Assembly: GCA_903875445.1 (NCBI GenBank)
Contig: CAIQWD010000098.1
Coordinates: forward strand, 1 to 60,951
Origin: an uncultured delta proteobacterium
Lineage (GTDB): Bacteria > Desulfobacterota > Desulfobulbia > Desulfobulbales > Desulfocapsaceae
DNA length: 60,951 nucleotides
Direction: 5' to 3'
This document shows positions 18,001 to 27,006 of the stretch, piece by piece. The notes beneath the pieces are model-generated. The model worked only from the letters and a program-made list of their open reading frames with translations. It did not search any database and was not told the origin of the DNA. The position numbers and the translations under genes were made by a program. The first letter of the stretch is position 1. Each line of letters opens with the position of its first letter.

Positions 18001-18591
18001 ATGCATCTTCTCACCATTCTAGGAATCGCCGTGGCCTTAGCCATGGATGCCTTTGCCGTGGCCATTGCCACCGGGGTCAGCCTGAAACGGGTAAACATTC
18101 GACAAACCTTCAGATTATCCTGGCATTTCGGCCTTTTTCAGGCCCTAATGCCAATCCTCGGCTGGGGCCTTGGAACCTCCGTGCAAAGCTATATGGAGGC
18201 TTATGCCCATTGGGTGGCCTTTGTTCTGCTGGCGCTTGTCGGCAGCAATATGCTGAAAGAGGCCGTCCTGGCCGATGAAAATGAGGAAGAGGTAAAACCG
18301 AGGAAGGATTCGACCAAGGGCATGACGCTGGTGATGCTGTCGCTTGCGACCAGCATCGATGCCCTGGCGGTCGGCCTGTCCATGTCGATGCTCCGGGTGT
18401 CGATCATCACCCCGGCAATCATTATCGGCATCGTTGCCGGCTTGTTCACCATCGCCGGTTTGCATCTTGGCAAACGGGTAGCCCACCTCACCTGGCTCAG
18501 TACCTGGGCGGAAATAGTCGGCGGCCTGGTGCTCTGGCTTATCGGTTTAAATATCCTCCGTGAAAACGGGGTGTTCAGTGCTCTGTTTTAG
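18001..18591 (+). CDS. mntP: Manganese efflux pump MntP
   Basis: This inner-membrane protein of about 196 residues has six predicted helices in two related halves, the MntP (formerly DUF204) architecture. Each half has the conserved acidic motif: AVALAMDAFAVAIATG near residue 15 and SLATSIDALAVGLSMS near residue 120. The open frame extends upstream into the emrB gene, but ATG 18001 is preceded by AGAGGAA and gives the family's usual N-terminus. It starts 14 bases after emrB. No manganese riboswitch (yybP-ykoY) could be recognised upstream. It faces a convergent gene. Confidence 0.93.
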   Translation: MHLLTILGIAVALAMDAFAVAIATGVSLKRVNIRQTFRLSWHFGLFQALMPILGWGLGTSVQSYMEAYAHWVAFVLLALVGSNMLKEAVLADENEEEVKPRKDSTKGMTLVMLSLATSIDALAVGLSMSMLRVSIITPAIIIGIVAGLFTIAGLHLGKRVAHLTWLSTWAEIVGGLVLWLIGLNILRENGVFSALF

Positions 18592-18646
18592 TCGTAAGCC
18601 AGCGGCAATTTCATTCGATTAAAACCCCTCATGCCTCACGCCGTTC

Positions 18647-20554
18647 TTATGAGACGACAACGCGGGGAATGTGCATCAATGCCACAAAGATGAAACCGTA
18701 CATCGCTAGAAGAAACATCGGGGTCAGACCGAAAATGAGCACTCGCCGATTTATCGCTTGGTGGTTCCACCCATAAAGGATGCCGAATATCGGCATGAGG
18801 GAGAGAAGGTCGCGCCCCTCGGGTTGAAAATCCATCGTCCAAAAATGATAGAGCAAAGCCCCTAACAATGCTCCGGATAAGCCCAAAGCGGCTAAAGCCA
18901 GCCCGCTGCCGGCGAGACCTCCACCACGGAAGATGGCGGCAAAAACAATCGTCAGCAGCAACACCCCGGACCAGCGAACAAGATCATAATAGACCTGCGT
19001 CGCGGAGATAGTTAAGGAGCCGAATCTCCCGAAACTGCTTCGAAAGATCTGTTCAAAAAAGTGATCGGTCTCGAGCATCTGCCCAAGGGTTACGCCGCGC
19101 GCTTTTGGGGAAAGCGTAACATGTTTTTCCTGCAACTCAGTCCTCGATTTATACATGGGAAGCGCCAAGTTATCCTGGAGTTGAGTGATTCCCCCCTGGC
19201 TGCCAAAACCGTTTGTCAGATAATCGGCGCCGACCTTCACGCCGCAGATGCTCAATCCGACGAAGGTGATCAAGAGCAAGCGGAAGATCGCAGCTTTTTT
19301 ATCCCAGAAAAACTCCTCGGTAAAAAACACCTTGACCGCGAGGACCAGATAAAAGAAGACGATAAAAGGCAGGAAATTTGCTTTCAGCAGGAAGATAATC
19401 CCGAGAAGAACACCCAACAGCACGAAACCGAGCAGCTTGGCACCCCAACCGTCACCCTTGAGATAACGATGCAGCAGGCTATTGGGGTTTATCACTTCGC
19501 ATGTGGCGAGAAAGGTAAAAAACAGGGCAAAAGCATCGGGTCCGCAGTAGCTGAAGGTATACCAGATTTGCGACGAGACGAGAAAGGGCAGCGCCACCAT
19601 CCGCGCATATCGGTTACGGATCGTGTACAGGACAATGAGTCCGAATAGACAGACGTTGAACAGCCTGAAGGAAAGGTATTCCGGAATGCCGAAGGTCTGC
19701 ACAAACGTGTGGATCTTGCCGGCAAAGAGATAAGAGATGTCGCTAGTCTTCAACTGCGACACCCCGTAGGCATTGAAGGTATTGTAAATCGCCGGGTCGT
19801 CTATGGGTGGAGGCAACCAATGGTCCTGATAAAAGGCCATGGCCGACAGGTGCGCAGATTCATCGGGATGACTGTTCTCCTTGCTTATCCCGGCCATGGT
19901 AATGATCAACAGCCATACCCCGAACAACAACACCGGGACAAAACGCAGATTCATCGCCAAGGGAGCAGCGCAGTGCAGCACGCAATAAACCATGCCGGCT
20001 ACCGCAGCCAGCCGCAACAGCAGCCAGCCAAGATCAAGCCTCTGTTTTTCCGGGGTAATAAGCAGCTCGAAATTGCTGTCATTACCGGAGGACTTCAGCC
20101 AAAGGCCGTTGTAATCGATACGCGATTCGGCAACCTGCTGCAAAGGCACCAAGCGGCCTAATTGGTCAGCGGTCGACAGAGTGATCGGCGCCCACCCCTC
20201 CTGGCGGATAACCAGCCCCTTCAAGGTTGCCTCACCCGTATATTCGTGGGTATCGATGCGCAGCTTGGCGACCTTGCCGATATCGGTGAGAAAAAAACTG
20301 TAATGTTTACGCTCCGGAGTAGCTATAGCTTCCGCCACATTCTCTTCGGAATAGACCTGACCTTCTTTCGCCCAATAGATCTTGAAATGGGTCTTTTGGG
20401 CAACCGTCAGTTCAACCTCTACCGAGGCGGTGTTGACGAAAAAATGGAAGTAAAGAGCACAGGCCAAAAGGCTGACGAACACCGTAAACACCTTCTTTAT
20501 GATTCGCTGCTGCACTGTGTCCGGTTCTGCTATTTGATTATTTTCGACACTCAC
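18647..20554 (-). CDS. Polytopic membrane protein, GT-C/DUF2142-like
   Basis: An N-terminal transmembrane helix is followed by a periplasmic beta-rich region of about 150 residues and then roughly ten or more helices. A loop with ENSHPDESAHLSAMAFYQD resembles the acidic first loop of GT-C glycosyltransferases and of DUF2142 proteins, which are thought to move sugars on lipid carriers. The frame runs open to 20719. GTG 20554, preceded by GGGAG at 6 bases, gives the most credible start, immediately before VENNQIAEPD. No partner polysaccharide genes are adjacent. The glycosyltransferase role is tentative. Confidence 0.72.
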   Translation of the reverse strand: MSVENNQIAEPDTVQQRIIKKVFTVFVSLLACALYFHFFVNTASVEVELTVAQKTHFKIYWAKEGQVYSEENVAEAIATPERKHYSFFLTDIGKVAKLRIDTHEYTGEATLKGLVIRQEGWAPITLSTADQLGRLVPLQQVAESRIDYNGLWLKSSGNDSNFELLITPEKQRLDLGWLLLRLAAVAGMVYCVLHCAAPLAMNLRFVPVLLFGVWLLIITMAGISKENSHPDESAHLSAMAFYQDHWLPPPIDDPAIYNTFNAYGVSQLKTSDISYLFAGKIHTFVQTFGIPEYLSFRLFNVCLFGLIVLYTIRNRYARMVALPFLVSSQIWYTFSYCGPDAFALFFTFLATCEVINPNSLLHRYLKGDGWGAKLLGFVLLGVLLGIIFLLKANFLPFIVFFYLVLAVKVFFTEEFFWDKKAAIFRLLLITFVGLSICGVKVGADYLTNGFGSQGGITQLQDNLALPMYKSRTELQEKHVTLSPKARGVTLGQMLETDHFFEQIFRSSFGRFGSLTISATQVYYDLVRWSGVLLLTIVFAAIFRGGGLAGSGLALAALGLSGALLGALLYHFWTMDFQPEGRDLLSLMPIFGILYGWNHQAINRRVLIFGLTPMFLLAMYGFIFVALMHIPRVVVS

Positions 20555-20881
20555 GAGGGGCTCCCGATGGTGTTGGGTTGAAGAAAAATGCGAACGGAAC
20601 TCCGCACTCTTGAAGGTAAACGCCGTCATTGACGGTAATATCATAACACACAAAACACCCACAGCACAGTGGCCGGAGGACAAACTTCGTTTACTACACC
20701 TTCCCTCCGCCCATTGCAACTACTATCTTCCTGCCTCCGGAGGCAGCGCCGGCGACCTTTTATAGCCCGTAAAAAGCATTGGCAGACGCAGCGTATCGCT
20801 TTATATTGCACTGCGAGATTACACCTACAGCCTGACAAACAGGACTCGGAACTTAACCTTTGTAAAACTGGGGATAGTCAC
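20555..20881. other. Divergent intergenic region upstream of enolase
   Basis: These 327 bases carry the promoter of eno and, on the other strand, the probable leader of the membrane-protein gene. The minus-strand frame is technically open through most of it but shows no family resemblance there. No RNA gene is recognised. Confidence 0.45.
20779..20807 (+). promoter_or_regulatory. Probable sigma-70 promoter of eno
   Basis: TTGGCA (20779-20784) and TATATT (20802-20807) are separated by exactly 17 bases, a near-consensus housekeeping promoter. It lies 75 bases upstream of the eno start codon in the correct orientation. Confidence 0.6.
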
Positions 20882-22153
20882 ATGAAAGACACAATTTCAG
20901 CTGTTCGAGGCATGGAGATTCTCGATTCAAGGGGCAACCCAACGGTCAGGGTCTTTGTTGAACTGGCGGACGGAACCACCTCCTCCGCATCCGTACCGTC
21001 CGGCGCCAGCACCGGCGAAAACGAGGCCATCGAACTACGTGACGGCGACAAGAGCCGTTATCTGGGTAAGGGCGTTCTCAAGGCGGTCGACAACGTCAAC
21101 AGCATCATCGGTCCGGCGCTCCTCGGCATGTCCGCCTCGAAACAGGCGGCCGTCGACGGCAGAATGCTCGAACTCGACGGCACCGACAACAAATCGAACC
21201 TCGGCGCCAATGCCATCCTTGGCGTATCGATGGCGGTCGCCAGGGCCGCTGCAATGGCATGCGGACTCCCTCTTTACCGCTATCTCGGCGGTGCCGGTGC
21301 CAAAAGGATTCCGGTACCGGCGATGAATATCATCAACGGCGGCGCCCACGCCGACAACAGCGTCGATATCCAGGAGTTCATGGCGGTGCCGGTGGGTGCC
21401 CCGAACTTTAGCGAAGGTCTGCGTTACATCGCCGAGACCTTTCATGTCCTGAAAAAGCTGTTGAAAGGGCAAGGCATGGCCACAAGCGTCGGCGACGAAG
21501 GTGGTTTCGCCCCCAATCTGGCAAGCAACGAAGCGGTTATGGAGATCATTATGGAGGCGATCGACAAGGCCGGATATGTGGCGGGTCAGGATATCGCCAT
21601 CTCTCTCGACAGTGCCGCCAGCTCTTTTTCTACCGATCTAACCAGTCAATACGAACTGAAAAAGTCAGGCGGCGGCAAGATGACCTCCGATGATCTCATC
21701 GCAATGGCAGGGAAATGGGTGGAAAAGTATCCCATCGTTTCCTGGGAAGACCCCCTCGCTGAAAACGATTGGGCAGGTTTCAAGAAGTTGACCGCCCTGG
21801 TCGGCGACAAGATCGACATCGTCGGCGATGATATCTTCGTCACCAATACCCAATATATCGCCCGAGGCATCGAAGAAAAGACCGCCAATTCAGTACTGAT
21901 CAAGCTCAACCAGATCGGCACGGTTACTGAGAGCATCGATGCGGTGCGGATGTGCCGTGACGCAGGCTGGCGCTATTTCATTTCGCACCGCTCGGGCGAA
22001 ACCGAGGACACCTTCCTCGCCGATTTCGCTGTGGCCATGGACGGCGGCCAGTTGAAAACCGGCTCGGCCTCCCGTAGCGAACGAATCGCCAAATACAACC
22101 GGCTGTTGGAGATTGAACAGGAATTGGGCGGAGCGGCCATCTATTACTGGTGA
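20882..22153 (+). CDS. eno: Enolase (phosphopyruvate hydratase)
   Basis: Enolase interconverts 2-phosphoglycerate and phosphoenolpyruvate in glycolysis and gluconeogenesis. The 423-residue product has the expected landmarks: [13 protein letters not shown] near residue 12, [10 protein letters not shown] near 40, the Mg ligand context SLDSAASSF near 240 and [12 protein letters not shown] near 285. The catalytic-lysine segment [13 protein letters not shown] is near 340 and the C-terminal [16 protein letters not shown] near 365. The open frame extends upstream to 20669, but ATG 20882 gives the conserved N-terminus and lies behind a TGGGGA. It appears monocistronic behind a sigma-70-type promoter. 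Confidence 0.98.
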   Translation: MKDTISAVRGMEILDSRGNPTVRVFVELADGTTSSASVPSGASTGENEAIELRDGDKSRYLGKGVLKAVDNVNSIIGPALLGMSASKQAAVDGRMLELDGTDNKSNLGANAILGVSMAVARAAAMACGLPLYRYLGGAGAKRIPVPAMNIINGGAHADNSVDIQEFMAVPVGAPNFSEGLRYIAETFHVLKKLLKGQGMATSVGDEGGFAPNLASNEAVMEIIMEAIDKAGYVAGQDIAISLDSAASSFSTDLTSQYELKKSGGGKMTSDDLIAMAGKWVEKYPIVSWEDPLAENDWAGFKKLTALVGDKIDIVGDDIFVTNTQYIARGIEEKTANSVLIKLNQIGTVTESIDAVRMCRDAGWRYFISHRSGETEDTFLADFAVAMDGGQLKTGSASRSERIAKYNRLLEIEQELGGAAIYYW

Positions 22154-22340
22154 TAGGCAGGCGGGAAACACCCTTTTGCGGGGTTCAAGTCCCTTGATAA
22201 GAGATTGCAAAAACACCCGAAAAAAATCCTACAACGAACAAAGTGATCGTTTGCCATTGACAGAAGGATCATTCACAGCAACCTTATAACAATATCACAG
22301 GGCTTATCCCCTGCTTGTCAAACCGAACTGGAGTTGCCCG

Positions 22341-22520
22341 ATGGTAAAATTACCGAATGAAAAGCCGGATCCTCAAAGGGTGGCTGTCCTACGATCGCTG
22401 CCCCTTGAGGTAAAACAACAGATAACCGGCGAAGAGGCGGAGGCGTTCATGTATAACCGCGAACTCCCCGACTCGCTGTTGGAAAAACTGAAAGGATACC
22501 TCACTGAAGAAAAACCTTGA
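22341..22520 (+). CDS. Small uncharacterised protein (59 aa)
   Basis: A 59-residue frame begins MVKLPNEKPDPQRVAVLR and ends KGYLTEEKP. It is predicted soluble and largely helical, with no cysteines or membrane segment. GGAG lies 7 bases before the ATG. The next small gene follows after about 55 bases. I do not recognise the family. The coding call rests on the ribosome-binding site, sensible composition and position in an otherwise empty gap between eno and the zinc-finger gene. Confidence 0.6.
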   Translation: MVKLPNEKPDPQRVAVLRSLPLEVKQQITGEEAEAFMYNRELPDSLLEKLKGYLTEEKP

Positions 22521-22574
22521 ACAACCCTTCGAGGTTTTTCCATCACACTGATGCACAAGGAGAAGGAGAAATAT

Positions 22575-22748
22575 ATGAGTGAAAAAAAATGCACCCCCTG
22601 TCCAACCTGCCAAGGCAAAAAAATCATCGATGGTGTCTGCGAGGTAAGTTCCGAATGGCGCGGCACCAACGATCAACTGTCCGACGACACCCAATGCACC
22701 CCCGACCAGACCTGTCCGACCTGTAAAGGCAAGGGCTACGAAGAGTAG
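22575..22748 (+). CDS. Small DnaJ-type zinc-finger protein (57 aa)
   Basis: The protein carries two repeats of the DnaJ cysteine-rich type: CPTCQGKKIIDGVC near the N-terminus and CPTCKGKGYEE at the C-terminus, with additional cysteines between. A single zinc centre built from the two CxxC pairs is likely. The frame opens at 22551, but ATG 22575 has AAGGAG at good spacing and is preferred. It lacks a J-domain, so it is not a full chaperone. It may be a small metal-binding or redox protein; function unknown. Confidence 0.72.
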   Translation: MSEKKCTPCPTCQGKKIIDGVCEVSSEWRGTNDQLSDDTQCTPDQTCPTCKGKGYEE

Positions 22749-22751
22749 CAC

Positions 22752-22774
22752 CTGTTCCGGCAAACGGAACAGGC
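22752..22774. repeat. Perfect hairpin after the small zinc-finger gene
   Basis: CCTGTTCCG and CGGAACAGG form a 9-bp perfect stem around GCAAA, beginning four bases after the stop codon. No T-run follows on the plus strand, so it may be a weak or factor-assisted terminator, or a 3'-end stabiliser. Confidence 0.5.
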
Positions 22775-22927
22775 TCTGTTGCAATGGGATGAAAGGCTGC
22801 GACATAACAAGAAAGACCTGTTTCCTCCATGCTGCCCTAGGGGTGTGCGGAGGGAATAGGTCTTCTCTCTTTCCGGTGTGGTCTGATATCCTTCGGCTCC
22901 AAGGTTCGTTAACAGATGTGGCATGAA

Positions 22928-23383
22928 ATGAAAATATGGGTCGACGCCGATGCCTGCCCGGTGGCGATCAAGGAAATCCTCTTCAGGGCATGCGAACGCA
23001 CCGGTGTACTGCTGACCCTGGTCGCCAATCAACCGATGCGCGTGCCGGCATCGCCGTGCATTAAATTTCTCCGGGTGGCAGCCGGTTTTGATGTTGCCGA
23101 TAGGGAAATCGTCAAGCGCCTGAGCGTCGGGGATCTGGTTATTACCGGGGATATTCCTCTGGCGGCAATGGTCCTTGAAAAAGGCGGCCATGCCCTTAAT
23201 CCCCGTGGCGAACTGTATTCGCCGGACACCATCAAAGCCCGCCTGCAGATGCGCGATTTCATGGATACGCTACGGGCAAGCGGTATAGATACCGGCGGCC
23301 CGGCGGCAGAGAGTCGAAGCGATCACAAGAATTTTGCCAACCGGCTTGACACCTTTTTAATGCGACATGCCAAGAATGCTTGA
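22928..23383 (+). CDS. YaiI/YqxD (DUF188) family protein
   Basis: About 151 residues. The N-terminus [18 protein letters not shown] carries the family's conserved DADACP motif. ANQPMRVP and [17 protein letters not shown] then match the NYN/PIN-like fold that DUF188 proteins adopt. These are putative metal-dependent nucleases of unproven substrate. The frame opens four residues upstream, but the conserved start is at 22928. It is followed after 13 bases by the chimeric LysE-kinase gene. Confidence 0.9.
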   Translation: MKIWVDADACPVAIKEILFRACERTGVLLTLVANQPMRVPASPCIKFLRVAAGFDVADREIVKRLSVGDLVITGDIPLAAMVLEKGGHALNPRGELYSPDTIKARLQMRDFMDTLRASGIDTGGPAAESRSDHKNFANRLDTFLMRHAKNA

Positions 23384-23396
23384 TTAGGATTACCCC

Positions 23397-23590
23397 ATGG
23401 TCTTTGAATTCTGGCCGACCTTTGTCACCGCCTCGGCAATTGTCCTGGTTATTCCAAAACCGACCATCCTTACCGTCCTCAGCTCTTCCATCGCCCACGG
23501 TCGCCGGGCCAACCTTCCACGGGTTGCAGCCGTTGCCCTTGGCGATTCAACCGCACTGGTTTTTTCCCTGCTCGGTCTCGGAGTTCTGTT
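23397..23590 (+). repeat. Duplicated lysE 5' segment (copy A)
   Basis: About 195 bases match the first 195 bases of the intact lysE gene at 28474 in frame and nucleotide sequence, then similarity stops abruptly within the codons for SLLGLG. The conserved glycine-proline of IPGPT has become IPKPT in this copy, consistent with loss of transporter constraint. Confidence 0.85.
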
Positions 23591-25298
23591 CTGGTCCGTT
23601 CCCTTTCTTGCTGATATCTCCTGCGCCGCAACCCAAGAGGTTTCCGGTATTACCAGGACCATCATTGTCGGTGGCGATCGTGACTATCCGCCTTACGAAT
23701 TCCTCGATAATGATGGTCAACCAAGCGGTTACAATGTTGACCTGACTCGCGCCATAGCCGATGTAATGGGTATGAAGGTCGAGTTTCGCCTGAGTGCCTG
23801 GTCGGACATGCGTACCGCCTTGCAGAATAATCAAGTGGATGTATTGCAGGGAATGTCCTATTCGGACGAACGAACAGCGGAAGTTGATTTTTCAATCCCG
23901 CATACTATCGTCAATCACGCCATTTTTGCCCGCCGCGATTCGCCTGTCGTGGGTTCACTGGAAGGTCTGGATAATTACTCCGTCGCCGTTCATCATAGCG
24001 GTATCATGCATGACTATCTGGTCCGAACCGGCTTTCGTGGTCCCCTGACGCTTACCGAAACCCCGGCAGAAGCCTTGCGCCAGGTTGCCGCCGGCAATAT
24101 CGATTTTGCAATAGTTGCCATAGTCCCCGGCATGTACATCATCAAAGAACTCAAGCTTTCAAACCTGAACACGGTTGTCAGGAATGTGGCTACGCACCGA
24201 TACTGTTATGCCGTCAAAAAGGGTGATGCCGAGTTGCTGTCGCGACTCAATGAGGGGCTGGCAATATTGAAGAAGACGGGCCAGTATGAGTTGATTTACA
24301 ATCGCTGGCTCGGTGTGCTGGAACCGCCAGAGGTTACCTGGCGCCACCTGGCCAAGTTCGGCGCATCCGTCAGTATTCCGTTGCTGCTTTTGCTCGGTGG
24401 AATTGCCATCTGGTCCCATATGCTCAGACGCCAGGTAGCCCTGCGTACTGCCGATCTGACCCGGGAGATTGCCGAACGTAAGCATGCCGAAGAACAACTG
24501 CTGCTGAATCAGAAACAGCTGGTACAGGCTGACAAAATGGCCGCTCTGGGGGTATTGGTCTCAGGGGTGGCCCACGAGATTAACAACCCGACCGGGCTGA
24601 TTTTACTGGAGGTTCCGACCCTGAAGCGAGTACATTCGGACACCACAAGGATTCTCGAACGATACTACCGGGAGAACGGGGATTTTGTCTGTGGCGGAAT
24701 ACCGTATTCCCGCATGCGTGAAGAAATCCCGCGCAGCCTCGAAAAAATCCAGGATGCCGGAAAGCGGATCAAACGAATTGTCGATGATCTGAAGGATTTT
24801 ACCCGTCAAGGTGATATCACCTGCAACGAAAGAGCCGATTTGAATGAAATGGCCCAGGCAGCTGTACGGCTTGTGGAGCCGACAATCCGCAAAGCCACGC
24901 GTCGTTTCAAAGTTGATTATGGCTCCGGGATGCCTAAAATTTATTGCAATGCCCCGCGGATAGAACAGGTTCTGGTTAATTTGATTCTCAACGCCTGCCA
25001 GGCACTACCCGATACCGATCGTTGCATTGAGTTGACCACCGGATATGATTCGGAACTGCAATCGGTAAAGTTTCGTCTGCGGGATGAAGGAAGCGGCATC
25101 TCACCGGAGCATCTGGCACGTTTAACCGACCCGTTTTTTACCACTAAGCGGGAAATGGGCGGAACAGGCCTTGGCCTTTCGGTCTCCGCGGGCATTGTCA
25201 AGGAGCATTCCGGCACGCTGGAGTTTCTATCGACGCCGGGGCTCGAAACAATTGTGACCCTAAGACTTCCTGTTGTTCTTGAGGAGAAACCCAAGTGA
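23397..25298 (+). CDS. Chimeric sensor: LysE N-terminus, solute-binding domain, histidine kinase
   Basis: This 633-residue protein has three parts. Residues 1 to about 63 match the N-terminus of the LysE protein encoded at 28474 (about 80% identical by eye) and supply one or two membrane helices. Residues about 80-300 form a family-3 periplasmic solute-binding domain (GGDRDYPPYEFLDNDG, GYNVDLTRAIADVMG). After a transmembrane helix near 322-345 comes the kinase core with H-box SGVAHEINNPTG, N-box LVNLILNACQAL, and GGTGLGLSVS. A WSVPFLADISCAATQ segment at the fusion may be a remnant of the original signal peptide. Its stop overlaps the regulator's GTG start. With dcuB downstream it plausibly senses a C4-dicarboxylate. 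Confidence 0.85.
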   Translation: MVFEFWPTFVTASAIVLVIPKPTILTVLSSSIAHGRRANLPRVAAVALGDSTALVFSLLGLGVLFWSVPFLADISCAATQEVSGITRTIIVGGDRDYPPYEFLDNDGQPSGYNVDLTRAIADVMGMKVEFRLSAWSDMRTALQNNQVDVLQGMSYSDERTAEVDFSIPHTIVNHAIFARRDSPVVGSLEGLDNYSVAVHHSGIMHDYLVRTGFRGPLTLTETPAEALRQVAAGNIDFAIVAIVPGMYIIKELKLSNLNTVVRNVATHRYCYAVKKGDAELLSRLNEGLAILKKTGQYELIYNRWLGVLEPPEVTWRHLAKFGASVSIPLLLLLGGIAIWSHMLRRQVALRTADLTREIAERKHAEEQLLLNQKQLVQADKMAALGVLVSGVAHEINNPTGLILLEVPTLKRVHSDTTRILERYYRENGDFVCGGIPYSRMREEIPRSLEKIQDAGKRIKRIVDDLKDFTRQGDITCNERADLNEMAQAAVRLVEPTIRKATRRFKVDYGSGMPKIYCNAPRIEQVLVNLILNACQALPDTDRCIELTTGYDSELQSVKFRLRDEGSGISPEHLARLTDPFFTTKREMGGTGLGLSVSAGIVKEHSGTLEFLSTPGLETIVTLRLPVVLEEKPK

Positions 25299-26707
25299 CC
25301 AAGACAATCTATCCTGATTTCGGTATCCTGCTTGTCGACGATGAACCTGACTGGCTCGGCTCCTTGGCGCTGACCCTTGAATCGTGTGCCGGCATCACCA
25401 ATATCACGACCTGCAGCGACAGCAGACAGGTCCTTGAAATTCTCGATGCCGGCGATATAGGTTTGGTGCTGCTCGACCTGACCATGCCGCATCTGTCCGG
25501 TGAAGAGCTGCTGGAATTGATAGCGGAAAAGCATCCGGAAGTTGTCGTCATCGTCATCAGCGGCTTGAATCAGGTGGAAGGTGCCGTCGGTTGCATGCGC
25601 CGAGGCGCCTATAATTATTTTGTCAAGACCGACGACCCAAACCGTATGATTGGTGGTGTGCTCCGAGCCGTCAAGATGCAGGAGTTGCAGCGCGATCATC
25701 GCCAGATGGCCAGCCGCTTCTGTTCTCCCGAGTTGCGCCACCCGGAAGTTTTTGAGTCGATAGTTACAAATGACCGGGTCATGCAGGGGATTTTTTCCTA
25801 CATCGAGGCGGTAGCCAACAGCCCTCAGCCTTTGCTGATAACCGGAGAAAGCGGTGTCGGCAAGGAGTTGATAGCCCGGGCGGCCCACAAGTTAAGCAGT
25901 TGCCGCGGAAAACTGGTGACCGTCAATGTGGCCGGTCTTGATGATTCGGTTTTTGCCGACACCCTTTTCGGGCATCTGCGCGGGGCTTTTACCGGGGCTG
26001 AACATATGCGTCGCGGCATGGTCGAAGAAGCTGCGGATGGAACACTTTTCCTCGATGAAATCGGTGAGTTGAGCATCCCTTCGCAGGTTAAGTTGTTGCG
26101 ACTGATCCAGGAGGGAGAATATTTTCCGCTCGGCAGCGATCTGCCCAAAAGACTTATGGCCAGAATTATCGTGGCAACACACGAGAATCTTGTCGCAAAA
26201 GAACGGACAGGAAGTTTTCGCAGAGACATCTTTTACCGTCTGAGCACCCATCATGTGCATCTGCCGCCACTGCGCGAGCGCTACGGTGACATCCCTTTGT
26301 TGCTGGATTATTTTCTTGCCGAGATCGCAAAGACCTTGGGAAAGAAAAAACCGACTCCGCCCAAGGAATTGGTGCATTATTTGAACACCTATACTTTCCC
26401 AGGAAATATCCGTGAACTAAAAGCGATGGTGTTCGATGCAGTCAGTGTGCATCGAGATCGCATGCTCTCCATGGACAGTTTCATCAAAGCGGTGGAACGC
26501 TCCCGTCAGGATGGACTTGAAGCTGTTCCACCGCCAAGGAGAAACCCATTTGCCGGATTCGACAAGCTGCCGACCTTCAGTGAAGCAGCGGCCTACCTGG
26601 TACGGGACGCACTGGACCGTGCCAACGGCAACCAAACCATGGCAGCCAGGCTGCTTGGCATCTCGCAGCCGGCACTCTCCAAACGCTTAAAGTCATTAGT
26701 GTCTTAA
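25295..26707 (+). CDS. NtrC-family sigma-54 response regulator
   Basis: The 470-residue activator has a receiver domain (DDE near residues 14-17, phospho-acceptor in LVLLDLTMPH near 60). The AAA+ sigma-54 domain shows Walker A GESGVGKE near 185, the intact sigma-54 contact loop GAFTGA near 230, and Walker B GTLFLDEIGEL. A Fis-type helix-turn-helix at the C-terminus reads NQTMAARLLGISQPALSKRL. The start is a GTG that overlaps the kinase stop (GTGA), so it is coupled to the chimeric sensor. Palindromes and a sigma-54 promoter immediately downstream make dcuB its likely target. Confidence 0.93.
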   Translation: MTKTIYPDFGILLVDDEPDWLGSLALTLESCAGITNITTCSDSRQVLEILDAGDIGLVLLDLTMPHLSGEELLELIAEKHPEVVVIVISGLNQVEGAVGCMRRGAYNYFVKTDDPNRMIGGVLRAVKMQELQRDHRQMASRFCSPELRHPEVFESIVTNDRVMQGIFSYIEAVANSPQPLLITGESGVGKELIARAAHKLSSCRGKLVTVNVAGLDDSVFADTLFGHLRGAFTGAEHMRRGMVEEAADGTLFLDEIGELSIPSQVKLLRLIQEGEYFPLGSDLPKRLMARIIVATHENLVAKERTGSFRRDIFYRLSTHHVHLPPLRERYGDIPLLLDYFLAEIAKTLGKKKPTPPKELVHYLNTYTFPGNIRELKAMVFDAVSVHRDRMLSMDSFIKAVERSRQDGLEAVPPPRRNPFAGFDKLPTFSEAAAYLVRDALDRANGNQTMAARLLGISQPALSKRLKSLVS

Positions 26708-26715
26708 AAACTGCC

Positions 26716-26730
26716 ATAACCTTAGGTTAT
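26716..26730. promoter_or_regulatory. Palindrome, probable upstream activator site 1
   Basis: ATAACCTTAGGTTAT is a perfect 6-3-6 palindrome lying 8 bases after the regulator's stop codon. The same arms recur at 26806-26820, with a further half-site (GAGGTTAT) near 26742. Position about 200 bases upstream of the sigma-54 start point fits an enhancer for the adjacent NtrC-type regulator. Confidence 0.6.
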
Positions 26731-26798
26731 TAGTATAATCAGAGGTTATAATAGAGCCAAACTCGCAGCAGACAACGGCAGCAGCGCAAATCCTCTTT

Positions 26799-26836
26799 AG
26801 CCGCCATAACCTTTGGTTATGGCGGTTTTTGTTTTT
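26799..26836 (+). terminator. Rho-independent terminator containing activator palindrome 2
   Basis: CCGCCATAACC pairs perfectly with GGTTATGGCGG around a TTT loop, followed by TTTTTGTTTTTT. It should end transcription of the sensor-regulator operon. The inner part (26806-26820, ATAACCTTTGGTTAT) repeats the palindrome at 26716, so the element may also be the proximal binding site for the regulator, about 110 bases upstream of the dcuB start point. Confidence 0.8.
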
Positions 26837-26895
26837 TCCGCATTGTTTATAGACTTTCTACACAGAATCAACCTGTTATATGGAAAATTAGGCGT

Positions 26896-26911
26896 TGGCA
26901 CGGTCTGTGCT
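26896..26911 (+). promoter_or_regulatory. Sigma-54 promoter of dcuB
   Basis: TTGGCACGGTCTGTGCT places GG and GC exactly at the -24 and -12 positions: TGGCAC, five bases, then GTGC against consensus TTGC. It lies about 95 bases upstream of dcuB and downstream of the two palindromes, next to a sigma-54 activator gene. Confidence 0.8.
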
Positions 26912-27006
26912 ATCTGTAAGTCAGCACTTTGATGCGGCAGTTTGCCGGAGGATCATTGTGAAGGCGTTAATGCCATTGATTTTTCTTTCGGAGGAGGCCG
27001 GGGAAC

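Noticed and set aside
22175-22200. GGGGTTCAAGTCCC after eno resembles a tRNA T-arm
   Set aside because: No anticodon arm, D-arm or acceptor stem can be folded around it, and the stem has only about four pairs.
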